Origin: Clavulina sp. PMI_390
Lineage: Eukaryota; Basidiomycota; Agaricomycetes; Cantharellales; Hydnaceae
Direction: 5' to 3'
Length of the DNA stretch: 60,631 bases
Assembly: GCA_015039315.1 (NCBI GenBank)
Contig: WIDE01000028.1
Span: 16,903 to 77,533, forward strand
Shown here: positions 43,982 through 54,759 of the stretch, piece after piece
Layout of the letters: every line of letters begins with the position of its first letter
Position numbering within the stretch: position 1 is the first letter of the stretch
The notes under the pieces: model-generated
The model's database searches: none
What the model was told of the DNA's origin: nothing
Seen by the model: only the letters and a program-made list of their open reading frames with translations
Position numbers and translations under genes: made by a program

Positions 43982-44944
43982 ATGACTTCATCGTACCCCC
44001 GTTCCAGCCAAAGGCCTCGCTCTCGCGGCACTCCTCGTACACCCATGACAGAGACTTCTCCAGAAGACATTCTTCTCACCGAAGATGCAGACTTGGGCGC
44101 TCTCCAGACAAAGCTGCTCGAGAACGACACGCTAAACTACTCACGCGACGAAGCCGCCGCTCTATGCACAACTCTGTATGTTGTCTGAACACGTCCTTGT
44201 CTTTCTCTCAGCTGAACTTCTTTGACGCGCGTTGTTGTGTAGGACGGTGCTGAGAAAGAACTCCATCCCGCCGCCGATGCGCTTCAGCGTGCGCACACTT
44301 ACCCTCCTTCCACCCTCGATGTCCGATGGGGTCACTCCCACCGAGAAATGCCTCGAGTTCCTCTCCCAATTATCGATCTCTTCGCGCGATGCGGCCAGCG
44401 GGCTGATCACATCGAGCCTCGTTGCAGGGCGGCGGAGCGAGGCAGAGGACCATGGCGACGTCGCCTTTTGGGTAGGCAACATCGACGAGACACGCCTCCC
44501 AGACTCGATCCTAGAGAGATTGAATGTTATATGTCCTGGAGAGGTGTGTGCATTTCCTCTTCAGCTTGTCGGGCTTGACAAGGGCAAGTCTGCGCCCGCT
44601 TCAAGCGTCCACGTTTCTTGGTCTTCCCCGTCACGTGCTGCCGAGCATCGCTTGCATTCGTTGTCTTTGAACAAAATTAATGACGCTTTTGGTCTTTTTC
44701 ATAGATGTATCTTCTCCAGAATGAGGGCGGCCAGATGCTCACGTCACTCAATATGATCAACCCAATTGAGCTCAATGCTTCCAGCAACCTCCATGCTGCA
44801 GTTGGGCTCCTTGCAAAGATGGAAAAGGTGGTCGAGTTCCGCACGGTCATCTCTGAAGAAGACTCGCTCGTGCTATACATTTGTGCAGGCACATTTGAAG
44901 GGGCATGGTGTGGTCTTATGGGGCTTAGTGTCGAGTCAGACTAG
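43982..44944 (+). CDS. hypothetical protein
   Basis: Three exons (43982-44175, 44243-44543, 44705-44944) give 244 residues in frame. The N-terminus is Arg/Ser/Pro-rich (SSYPRSSQRPRSRGTPRTP), followed by an acidic segment (SPEDILLTEDADLGALQTKL) and a mixed alpha/beta region with LLAKMEKVVEFRTVISEEDS near the end. There is no signal peptide, membrane helix or known catalytic motif. I do not recognise the family; the clean splice structure and codon pattern support a real gene. It marks the return to ordinary chromosome right of the gene-poor stretch and is followed by TIM50 on the same strand. Confidence 0.7.
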
Positions 44945-45196
44945 ATTAGGGTTTTGGATTTTGCTTCATCTATCATGGGCACCAGTGTCTTCATATTCCG
45001 AGCCCACATCATACACGATGATACCCTGTTATCCCCTTCATTGTTCTTAGTCCTTCATCGATAGTGAAAAATGTACTTCCTTCCATTTAGGGAAAGTGGC
45101 CTGTCAAAACTCCCACGGTCTCGTTCGCGTCACAGAAAAACGTGAGCTTTTGACGCGCCTCCACTCACTCACTCCTCCGACCCAAGCACCTTCGGA

Positions 45197-47260
45197 ATGG
45201 CCTCCCTTCTTCTCAGTCAAGGAAGCAGATTACTTGCAGGCAGGACAGTCACGGCTACTGCCCTCGGCACTGCCGCCGCTGCTAATGCCACTCGCTGGAT
45301 TTCCACGACGGACCCCCTGGCAAAAGGAAAGAAGAAGAGCACGGGCACAAGCAACAATGCCGTGAATGCAGCTGCCTCTGCATCTACTAGCGCTGCTGCC
45401 TCCGCCTCATCCTCTGCATCTGCTCCCCCGCCTCCACCTCCATCTTCCACACCACCACCGCCTCCTACGCCTCCAAGTTCTTCGTCATCCACCAACCCTA
45501 CTTCCCCCGAGGTCCCCAGCACCCCCGACCTGAGTTCACTCCCCTCGCTTGATTTTACCGCCACTGTCGGCGCCCCGGCCATCTCTGGCCCCGAGGGTGG
45601 AGCTGGCGGAGTGGATAAACCCACTGGTGCGCGCTCCTCAAAGGCATCCCTGAGCTCTATCGAGAAGCGACGAAAGAACATGGGCCGAGTGGGTATGGGT
45701 CTTGTCGGTGTGGGTTTGATCGGTGCATGGATCTTCCTGGGCAGACCTTGGGAGGACGGCGAGGAATTGCCAGAGGTTCGTGTTTCAATGATAGTTTTTT
45801 GTGGCGTATACTTTTCCGAGTTGCGTATACTTATATGGGGTCTATCATCGTATGGCCTGCTATATAGGGTGCGCAAGATATGGGCCGGATAGACCGTGCT
45901 AATGCACGGTTACGTGGAACGACCGACGTACGCTCCCTTCACTCGCATATATTTTATCCCGTACATGCACTAAAGATTCACACCTCGTACAGGTCTTCGA
46001 CAAGCCTGCATGGAAAGAGCTGCTGCCTCCTCCGCTCCCTGGGAGGCAGTATACTCTTCTTTTGTCCATTGAAGACCTCATGGTGACTTCCCAGTGGGAC
46101 GTGAGTGGCATTTCTTGTTAAACGTTCTTAACCCAGTAGTACTAACGAACACAAACTGTTTAGAGAGAGCATGGCTGGAGGACAATGAAGCGACCTGGGC
46201 TCGAGTACTTCCTCGCCTATCTTTCCCAATTCTATGAGATCGTGGTCTTCACCTCTCAGTATGCTTATGTGAGTGTGCTCCTTCTCCGAGGCAATCTGGT
46301 ATGAAACTCACAAGGATCAATACATTAGACGGGAGCTGCTATCCTAGAACAGATTGATCCTTATGGGTTGTACATCTCGTACAAGCTGTTCCGAGAGTCA
46401 ACTCGAACGGTGGACGGAGCCCTAGTCAAGGTGCGCTCATTCGGAATGACATACTTCCTCATGGGCAATGAGGCTCACAATATTCTCGCATTCAGGACCT
46501 GTCGTACTTGAATCGTGACCTGTCCAAGGTGATCGCTGTCGACACGATGGCTGAGCGCCTCTCCCTGCAACCCAACAATGCGGTCATCCTTCCCAAGTGG
46601 AAAGGAGAAAAGGAAACGAGAGCCGGGCTCGTGAACCTTATTCCCTTCCTTGAGGGTGAGTTCTTATAGCTTTCACCCCATGTATGACCCCAAGAAAGCT
46701 GACTCTTGACGCATCCCAACAGCCATTGCGATTCACAACCCCAAGGATGTGCGAGAGGTCCTCAAGGCGTATGAGGGCAAGGATGTGGCTATTGAGTGGG
46801 CCAAGTACGAGGCAGAAATGAAGCGTCGTCACATCGAGGCGTGGAAGGCGAAGGGAGGCAATACTGGTTCTGGTGCGGCCACGTCATGGCTTTCCAAGAC
46901 CATCGGTGGAGTACGTAGACCCTTCCCTTTTTGTTCCACCTTGACTCTCACACTCACAGCTGCTTTCTTCAGTCGAAAACGCCCACTACGACTGCTGATG
47001 GCGTGCCCCTAACGTACCTGGAACAAAAGCGTCTTGAGGCGCAAGAGTACTACCGCCGTGAACAGGCGTACCTAAAGGAACAAGAGCCCACATTCAAAAA
47101 GCTGATGGAGGAAGACCGTGAGCGTCAGCTCAAGGAGTCGGCAGGCAGCTTGTTCGGGATGCTCAGTGGCCAGAGCGGGCCATTTGCCCCACCTCCGCAG
47201 TCAGCTCCGGCAGCACCGGCACAGCAGCCTAGCGAGCAGGCGCCTACTGCAAGCAAGTGA
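45197..47260 (+). CDS. TIM50: mitochondrial import inner membrane translocase subunit Tim50
   Basis: Eight exons (45197-45775, 45868-45927, 45993-46100, 46164-46268, 46329-46430, 46496-46655, 46723-46910, 46973-47260) give 529 residues in frame. An Arg-containing presequence ([12 protein letters not shown]...TRWIST) is followed by an Ala/Ser/Pro-rich linker, one transmembrane helix ([19 protein letters not shown]) and the FCP1-like (NIF) domain: [66 protein letters not shown]. As in other Tim50 proteins the phosphatase DxDxT motif is changed (here SIEDLMV), so it is a receptor, not an enzyme. It faces the intermembrane space and hands presequence proteins from TOM to TIM23, upstream of the Hsp70 motor encoded earlier in this window. 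A Gln/Ala/Pro tail ends the protein. Confidence 0.95.
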
Positions 47261-47717
47261 GATGTGATCACGCCGTGGTAGCTGCTCGTATATATACCAC
47301 ATAGACATTTCCAGCCTCGTCACTTCCATATTACACTATGCTCACTCCATAACGTTACTCAGTTTTTATTCCTTTTTTTGTCTTCAACCCCCCACCTCAT
47401 TGCTGCAAATGATCATTTGGGTTTCGCTTCAGTCTTAAGGAAGACAATTGGCAGTTTATGGCTCAGATATTGGTTTCTTTTTATTATACAAAGTATAATA
47501 CATGTGGAGGAGGGATTGTGGAACAAGTTAAAGGATAAAAGCTGGTTGTACGATGAGAGTTAACCAGCAGATTCATAACATCGACATGTGTAGCTGCTCA
47601 CCATGGGCTGAGTGGCATAGAGATCAACAAGAAAGCATGCGGGAAGAAAGTGAGGGATGTGGTCAATCATGACGTCGATCGACGCGGGTTGCCCCTGACG
47701 CAACTCGACGCTCGCGA
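47261..47717. other. gap between convergent genes
   Basis: About 460 bases of 3' flank of TIM50 and of the small minus-strand gene. No coding frame or repeat is convincing. Confidence 0.45.
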
Positions 47718-48144
47718 TCAATGCTCTCCAGAGGTGGTCGCATAGCGGTCTTCGAGGTCTTCTTGCCCGCCAAACCCGCCCTCGAATTCGTCTCGGTTGC
47801 GGGTGGTCGCTGGTACTTGTGTGCTCCCGGGTTGGGACCCTTGAGCTGCGCGCTCAGTGAGCTCATCGGCACCTAGCTTCGCACGCAATTCAGCGAGTTG
47901 CTCTTGCTCCTATTGGATGAGATGGAGAACGAGAGTGATGAGTATTCTATTCGGTAGCGCTATCAAATGTTCCCAGTGAGTAAGAAATAGATACACACCT
48001 TCTGTCGCGCCCATTGCGCCTCGTCTCCTTGCTCCTTCAACTTCCAGCTAGAGTCCTAAAAGAGAGTGCACGCTGGTGAACACTACTGGCTCTGGCTCTG
48101 AATCGCCGTTTCGCACGTACTTGTGAAGTGGATCCCGATGACAT
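47718..48144 (-). CDS. small charged protein, weakly like mitochondrial ATPase inhibitor (IF1)
   Basis: Three exons (48144-48121, 48055-47999, 47909-47718) give 90 residues in frame; the gene is too short and split to show as one open frame. The sequence begins MSSGSTSQDSSWKLKEQGDE and continues with the helix RQKEQEQLAELRAKLG, then a Glu/Gly-rich end (DEFEGGFGGQEDLEDRY). The RQ-x-E-x-EQL-x-x-L pattern recalls the inhibitory helix of IF1/INH1, but there is no presequence and the preceding phosphate-type motif of IF1 is not clear. It may be an unrelated small coiled-coil protein. The standard splice sites and exact frame support a real gene. Confidence 0.6.
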
Positions 48145-48574
48145 TTTCGATGCTGATGGATTGTAGTGGTAAAGAATAGGAATAGGGCGAGTGGCACAGT
48201 GACGTAATTCGGCCCGCGTCATCCCTGCGCGCTTCGTGTACAGCTGTGTCCCCCCATCTCGATCTTGGCAAATCTCAGCTATAACAGGGCTGGTTGGACC
48301 TTTGAGAGCGACCGTTATTGCTTTCTAGAGTAGCATTGGCCAGATCTGAACTGTTGGAATATTGTTGCGGGCTGATCAGTAGAGTCCATTTCTTGGTGTG
48401 AACATCAGGCATAACGATCATAAGCACCCTCAACTAAACGCAGACAATATTACCTCGGCCAAGTCTCCCCAAGCCCGAGGCTGAGCCTGATAAAAGCGGT
48501 TGTAACTTGCCCGTGCTTCAGAACCCTTCCTCCTCTGCCCTACCAGTCCACCTTGATTCATACAACCGTTGAAT
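48145..48574. other. divergent promoter region
   Basis: About 430 bases between the small minus-strand gene and the hydrolase gene. It contains a GAGGCTGAGCCT element near 48477-48488 just before an AT-rich GATAAAAG, 90-100 bases upstream of the hydrolase start, which may be core promoter. Confidence 0.4.
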
Positions 48575-50172
48575 ATGGCCGATCTCAAGCAAGTTGACAG
48601 CGTTCAGATTGACATTCTAGTCGATAACCATATCGAATGGTATGAATTTGGCTCATCGGCGTCCTGTGGCCATTCCCATCAATGCTCATGCTTTGGTTGT
48701 TGGAAAGGATGACAGAAGTTCCACCGCCCTTTGCTCTTGAGCCTCGCGTGCAATTCTCTCGGAAACCTCCCGTGGATACGGAGTTGACAGGTTTACCGTT
48801 TGTTGACCTTGAGAACTAGTTGAGTCTTCTAGATTTGAAGGAGTATGAATGTGTTCCTGACGCTCTATCCAAAACTGACCTTCTTTCCTCCCTTTCTAGT
48901 TGCTGTGGTAAGGCTAGATACCTATTCTATAACCTATATCGTCTGGTGAACCTCATATTTTTTCCTTCACATTCAGGCGCACATGGGCTCTCATTCCTCG
49001 TTACGACCACACTTGCTGGTGAAGAGCATACCATCATGTTCGACGCTGGCCCAGAGTCCAAGTCCATTGCAAGGAACCTCAAGGCGCTCAAGATTGATAC
49101 CTCCAAAATTGAGAGAATCGCGCTTTCCGTGAGTCCCCAATACTACACGAAAGGCCATGGGTTTCTTTTCCTCGGCGGAAATCAATCATTTGACCTGGAA
49201 CCCATTTGTGCATCTGTAGCATTGGCACGCCGACCACTCCGGCGGCATCCTCACGGCTCTGAAGATGATCTGTGCAGATCATCCCACAAAAGCCGGTTCC
49301 GTTGCTGTTGACCTTCATCCAAAGCGACCGATTGCACGAGGTGTTGCCGTAAGTTACCTTTGCGTCCTTCCTCTCGTCCGTCCTCTTGGACAGTACCTCG
49401 GACCGTCGCTCACTAATATCGATGGCCCTATTAACCTCTCATGTAGATCCCGCCATCAAATAAACCCACGTTCCGACTCCCGGCTGACCCTACATTCGAA
49501 GAACTTAAGGAAGCGGGAGGCGTCCCCGACCTGCATGCCGAAGGACACGCGGTCTCCAATGGTCAGGCATGGGTCAGTGGAGAGATCCCTCGGACGGCAG
49601 AATGGGAGAATGGGTTGTTTGGGAGCATTCAATTCATTGACGGAAAATGGGAGGAGGATCTCGTAGGTTGACGCTCACATTCCAAGCTTTTCGTCGAGAC
49701 CATCACTAATTATCGGCTCATTGCACCTATTTTAACCGGTTGTTCCCAGCTCATTATCGACGAACGCTGTTTGGTTGTGGATGTTGCGACAAAGGGTCTC
49801 ATTATCTTCTCTTCATGCTCCCGTGAGCTTCTCGAATTTGCTGATGAGAATATTGCTAGTTCTTCTGACATTCATTCCCCTTTCTTGTTTCTCTAACCAG
49901 ATGCGGGAATTGTCAACGTTGTCCGTCACGTAAAGGAAGTCTTCCCTTCCCGTCCAATTCATATGATCCTCGGAGGACTTCACTTGGCTGGTCCCGAACT
50001 TGCGTACCGTGTTGAACCAACCGTGCAAGCTTTGAAGGCGTTTGAGCCTGACTATGTCGTCCCGCTTCACTGCACTGGATTTAATGCGAAGGTGCTGCTT
50101 AGGGAGGCTCTTGGCGCAAAGGTCGTCCCGGCGGGAGCAGGCGCTGTCGTCCGTGTAGCGAAAGATATGTAA
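48575..50172 (+). CDS. metallo-beta-lactamase-fold hydrolase
   Basis: Eight exons (48575-48639, 48708-48790, 48833-48907, 48977-49128, 49220-49348, 49447-49662, 49750-49822, about 49901-50172) give about 354 residues. The fold is marked by GAHGLSFLVTT, TIMFDAGPES, and the metal site S-HWHADHSGG (HxHxDH), followed by IIFSSCSHAGIVNVV, MILGGLHLAG and VVPLHCTG. The pattern matches the archaeal-type branch related to dihydropterin-ribofuranosylaminobenzene-phosphate synthase, whose fungal members have unknown substrates. The intron between exons 4 and 5 splits the protein exactly before the first metal-binding His. No signal peptide is seen, so the cytosol is likely. Confidence 0.88.
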
Positions 50173-50282
50173 CGCTTTATCACAAAAAGTGATTTTGGGT
50201 AAAATAAACATTGCAAAAATGTACATGTATTGCTAGCTACCAATGTACACTATGAAGAGGGGATTCCACCCTTCAAACTTTC

Positions 50283-51467
50283 CTATGAAGATTCCTTAGT
50301 CACCCCATAGTGCTCCTTTGCAATATCCCACCACAGTTTCTCGTCATGTGCCCACCTCCCAGCATATTGAATCTCCATGGGATGCACGCGGCGACCAACG
50401 ATCACGAGCGAGTGCAGGGGATCGCCGAACGTCTCTTCATCAAGCGCAGACAGGGACGCTAGGCTCCCTGCACGTATCCCTTGCTTAGGCGTGCCGACTC
50501 TAGAGAGGCTGATGGCGAGGGTTCGATCGGGGTGTAGTGATAATGGTAGGCTACTCGGAGAGGGGTCAGGTGAGGGTACATCATCCCTGTCATTATCCGA
50601 GGCGCTAGTGGTCGCGGTTTCAATGGCTGAGATGATTTGATGCAGAGCAATAGTGGGGGTCATGTATCGAGGTGGCTCGTAGATCTTGCGTCCTCTACCA
50701 TGTAAAATTCCATCAGCTCAGATCATACGGCGTGAGGAGTATTTGCCCCGGGAAAGGGGGAGGGAGGGAGAAGGGGACCCACCTAGCCAGATTCTCTATA
50801 CTCTGTTCCTTCACTTTGATGTCCAGCAACACAAGCGTATGAAGTCCCAGCTTTGCATTCTCCTCGATCCTCGCCAGCCAACTATCCGGCTTCCAGGTGT
50901 CCGTCCAGAACGGTACTGACACCGTCTGCCCAAAATTATACAGCTGTAGTCCGCATGCGCCCACGGCATTCATGATAGATGCATTATGCACGACATCGAC
51001 AGTTATCCCGAGCTCTCGTGCGCGAATGACGATGTCTGTATGCGTAGTGGCGCCAAAGGGGTCGCCTACGACAAGGAGAGCGACGTCTCCTTCGTCCGAG
51101 CCAGAGAGAATATCGTCAGAGGCGGTCTCGACCATGTCGCGGTCAGCGAGCAGAACCTCTCGGCCATAGAACGCTTCCTGAGCATTCACACAAAAACAGA
51201 GACACCATTGAGCTTAATATCATGGATCGGGAGCAGCCATCATATTGATGATGACTCACGAGTCGTTCTTTGTCTACCATGAGGATACTAGTGTATGCTT
51301 CGAGGTACACGCGCCGAGCATTTTTCACGATCTGCCCTTGATCGGCAAAGAGCCTGCTATCAGAAAATCCGGAAGACGCCCTAAATAAGGAGATCGTGCG
51401 TTACCTCGAGGCCGCGGACCGTGATGTCCTTTTCGTCATGCAAACCAAGACCGATCAGGTAGAACAT
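50283..51467 (-). CDS. DPH5: diphthine methyl ester synthase
   Basis: Four exons (51467-51405, 51331-51260, 51177-50783, 50694-50283) give 313 residues in frame. Signature segments are [85 protein letters not shown] and [15 protein letters not shown]. Dph5 methylates the modified histidine of elongation factor 2 with S-adenosylmethionine as the second step of diphthamide synthesis in the cytosol. The C-terminal part contains an extra Ser/Asp/Pro-rich insert (residues about 230-260) before the conserved [18 protein letters not shown] end. The start ATG lies at the very beginning of the conserved N-terminus, so it is secure. Its stop is 110 bases from the convergent hydrolase gene. Confidence 0.95.
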
Positions 51468-51921
51468 TGTTACGAGTGCGCGACGACGAGAAAAGAAAGG
51501 GATCGAGGGTATTTGGCTTTGTGTTGGTGGTTCTGAGTTTTGCGGGACCGGCATCGATGTGCATATATCCCCAAAAAGGCTTATGCTATTGGGCGCTCGT
51601 GAAGGTTGAGATCGGTAGTGACCTTCTCTACTGCCATCTTGGCCACATCGTTGGCACCATAACTGTTCCCAATAACTAGATGCACTCATGGGGCGATGGC
51701 GCAAGAAAAGGGGAGAGCAGCATAGAGCATATTGGACAAAAAGCGACATATACAACAGTAATGCTAGGAGACAAAGGACGCCCCAAGCTTCGTTTTTGTT
51801 TTCGTTGGGAGACCACGACGGAAGCACGAATAAGGATAGAATATCAAAATCACTAGCAGCCAATCACCAGCGCCGTACCGTCCCGCTTATCACACCGGGT
51901 ACGCTGCACTGGCGAATGGGC
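51468..51921. other. gap between two minus-strand genes
   Basis: About 450 bases holding the DPH5 promoter and the 3' flank of the Ser-rich gene. An open frame on the minus strand crosses it but extends into coding DNA in the wrong frame. Confidence 0.45.
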
Positions 51922-54148
51922 TCAAAACCCCATCATCGGCGTCCGATACTGCGCCATCCTTATATCGTGCGCGCGCCTCTCCTGAGCCTCTTTCAACGCT
52001 TTGGCCTTTCTTATCCGCTCGGCCCGCTCTTCACGCGCGTGGCGTTGGAACTCCGATTCCCATGCGATCGACAAAAGCGAAGCTAAGTGGCGGCACGTAG
52101 AATGAGATAGTAGAGTACAGGGGGTCCATAAGTCAGTTGGTCGATCGTCGAAAAGGATACAATGATGGGGACGTACAATCTAGTTCTTCTGGTTGCAGAG
52201 GCTCAGGGAGGATGAGGCCCCCTTCTCTCCTGCGACCATTCTTGGTGGCGGATGTCGAGTTTCCTGATGATTCAGAGTTGATGGATTCGGTGTCTGTCGG
52301 AGATGACCCTATGGATTCTGAAGTGGTTGGTGGAGGGGCAGAAAGGACGGGGTTGGGGAATGGTGAGGGACCTGAAGGAAACAATATTGCTCGCTTGGCA
52401 CGAGAAAGGAAACCATTGGGGGAGATTTTGGATGAAATGGAAGAAGAGGTGGAAGGGGCAATGCTAGGTTCATATGGCTCGCCGACTGGAGGAGTCGATG
52501 ATGAAGACGAAGAAGTTGAAGGGCGAACACGAAGCGAGTGAGAGCGAGAATGAGAATGGGGGTGAGATTGTGTTGGGAACGATACAGCAGAATGAACGGG
52601 ATGCGGTGCAGTAGATGGGCGAGAGAGTGAAGATGAACGAGAGTGGGATGAACGGAAAGAAGAAAATGAAGTATTAGAAGAAAATGACGTGGATGTAGAC
52701 GTGGAGGTTGAAGGCGATGAAGTAAAAGAAGAAGAGGAGGAAGAAGAGGAGGAAGAAGAAGAGGAAACCGGGACCAAGAGTAGGAGAGGGGGAGGATCGG
52801 AAGGAGAATTAGGTCGCGAATTGGACGGAGACGAGATAGATCTTTGGCGAGAAGAATGAGACTTGCCAGTGCCGGAGAAACGGCCTGCGAGCGGATGCCT
52901 CGACAACGACGAGTTCATACTGACGTGCCGGGACGTGAGCCGTTGTATGCTTGGTCTATACGGTTCTGCAGGTGCACAGTCTGGGGGCGCAATAATTATA
53001 GCCGGCCCCGTCTGACGCGTCATGTGCCGAGGGGTCGTTTCAGATCGAGCGGGTTGGGGAGCAGTAGAGGAGGGGTTTGATCTCGACAATGAGGATTTCT
53101 CAGATGGAGAGGCAGAGTCAAGAATCAGAGAGGAGGGACGCTTGTTGCCTTTGCTGGATCCGGGGCGTCGGAGGCTCCTGAGGCTGAACTTTCGGCCCAC
53201 TGCGGACGCGAGAGGACTCGATGATTCAGTCCTGTCGCGCACGAGTGGGACTAGCGGAACAGCGACAGTGGATGGAGGGTACATCCAGTTGCCCTCATGG
53301 AGATGAATGTGTTCGATGGGGATCGCGGTTGGCTGAGGTGGTGAGAGGGGAGCAGCAGCGACGATGGTGGTGGTGCTCCGGCTGAGATTTGCTGCCGGGG
53401 GTGTCGGTGGGCCTGATAATGTTGTCTGTTCGGGAGAAGGCGATCGACTGAGCGAGGGGGTTCTTGCGCTGTCTTCTGTCGATGCCGACGCCTTCGACTG
53501 CATGGTGGGTCAGACCGAAAGACTCCGGGGTATAAGCGCGAGATCACGGCACTCACCATTCGTGCGGGCGCTAGGAGAGCAGCAGCCTGCAGAGCCCAGT
53601 CCTTGAGGGCGAGCACGTCCGATGTCACTGGTCGATATGGGACCTCCTTGGACATTTCTACGTGCCCGGCGGCCGTAACTGAAGCAGGATCGATGTTCCA
53701 GAAACGATCATCATCCCGAGCCATTCTTCTTGTGGGCTGCAGCGGGGGTTGTATGCGAGTCAAGACACCCGTATCACCACCACCTTCTGGGGGCGTGCCA
53801 GGGCCCTTTGGGAACTCTAATGTAGATGGGGAGGAGGAGCTGGAGGACGAGGAGGATGACGAAGTGGAGGCGGTGGAAATCTTTTCCGTCATCCCCACGG
53901 AACCGCTGCCGAGATGCCTGAAACGCTCCCGACGGGACTTGAGCATGGCCTGCAGCAGGGCGTTTTCTGCGTCGAGGTCGACCTGCAGTAAGTCAAAATG
54001 GCTAAAATTAGGATCCGGGGGGTAGGAATGGACCCCGAGAACTGAAACAGCTTACGATGTGGTTGAGGTTGGCTTGGCTTGTGGTGGCGTGGGTCTCCCC
54101 ACCTGCGGAGGCCGTGGACGCTTGAGCGTCTAACGCAGCGGCTGCCAT
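51922..54148 (-). CDS. Ser/Pro-rich low-complexity protein of unknown function
   Basis: Four exons (54148-54056, 53982-53557, 53497-52177, 52082-51922) give 666 residues in frame. The N-terminal part has a short helix (VDLDAENALLQAMLKSRRERF). Most of the protein is disordered Ser/Pro/Thr, with runs of serine encoded by TCT/TCC-rich repeats (52.65-52.79 kb) and basic patches (GRKFSLRSLRRPG). The last exon is a basic amphipathic helix (REERAERIRKAKALKEAQERR) ending RTPMMGF. No domain is recognised. Many RxxS and SP sites suggest phosphorylation control. The frame extends upstream of ATG 54148 without another ATG. Confidence 0.75.
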
Positions 54149-54759
54149 AGCTAGAGGGGATGATGGGGGGCTAGCTGATGAGCATCCTCTTGATGTCAGT
54201 GGGTTAGATAGCTGCTTGCGAGTCGAGGGTTCTTGATGTTCCGAGGCCTGCCCCACTTCAACTCCGCGCAGTTAGGATGATAAGCCACACATGTCGCATT
54301 TATCGACTTCATCTTAGTTAAGGATCCAATCGCGCATTTTTCATCCCATATCCAGATAGTTACAGTACTGTAGTAGTAGTACCGATCAAGCACCTTGCCA
54401 ATTAGCGCAAAAACAGGTCGTCCAGCTGCCTTTTCGGTTGGCCCGTGATTTTCAAGCGGGCACCCCGTAGCGTGCGTCCACGTTACCTCAGCATCCACAC
54501 ACAGGAACCTGTCCGCTTCGATGTGTCAACACGGGCTTGGCGTCGATCCTCCCTGCCTTTGCTCTCTACCATCATCTCCTGTGCTTGGACCTACGGACTA
54601 GCTCTACTCCTTCTTAATTGACTCGTCAGCATCCGAGGATTTAGCTTTGGTTGTTTTGTTGTTACAGCGGTGGCGCTCTGCTGCTGCGGCTCCTTCAACT
54701 CTCAACTCGCTGGGCGAGCATTTGCTTTTTAGTCCAGGCACACCTGTGCCGACGCGAAG
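54149..54759. other. divergent promoter region
   Basis: About 610 bases between the Ser-rich gene (minus) and the seven-helix gene (plus). It is expected to hold both promoters. An ACTGTAGTAGTAGTACC repeat-like stretch near 54367 and a pyrimidine-rich leader near 54600 are the only visible features. Confidence 0.4.

Noticed and set aside
52137..53306. Acidic plus-strand frames opposite the Ser-rich gene
   Set aside because: Glu-rich mirror of TCT/TCC serine repeats; the minus-strand model has matching exons and frame.
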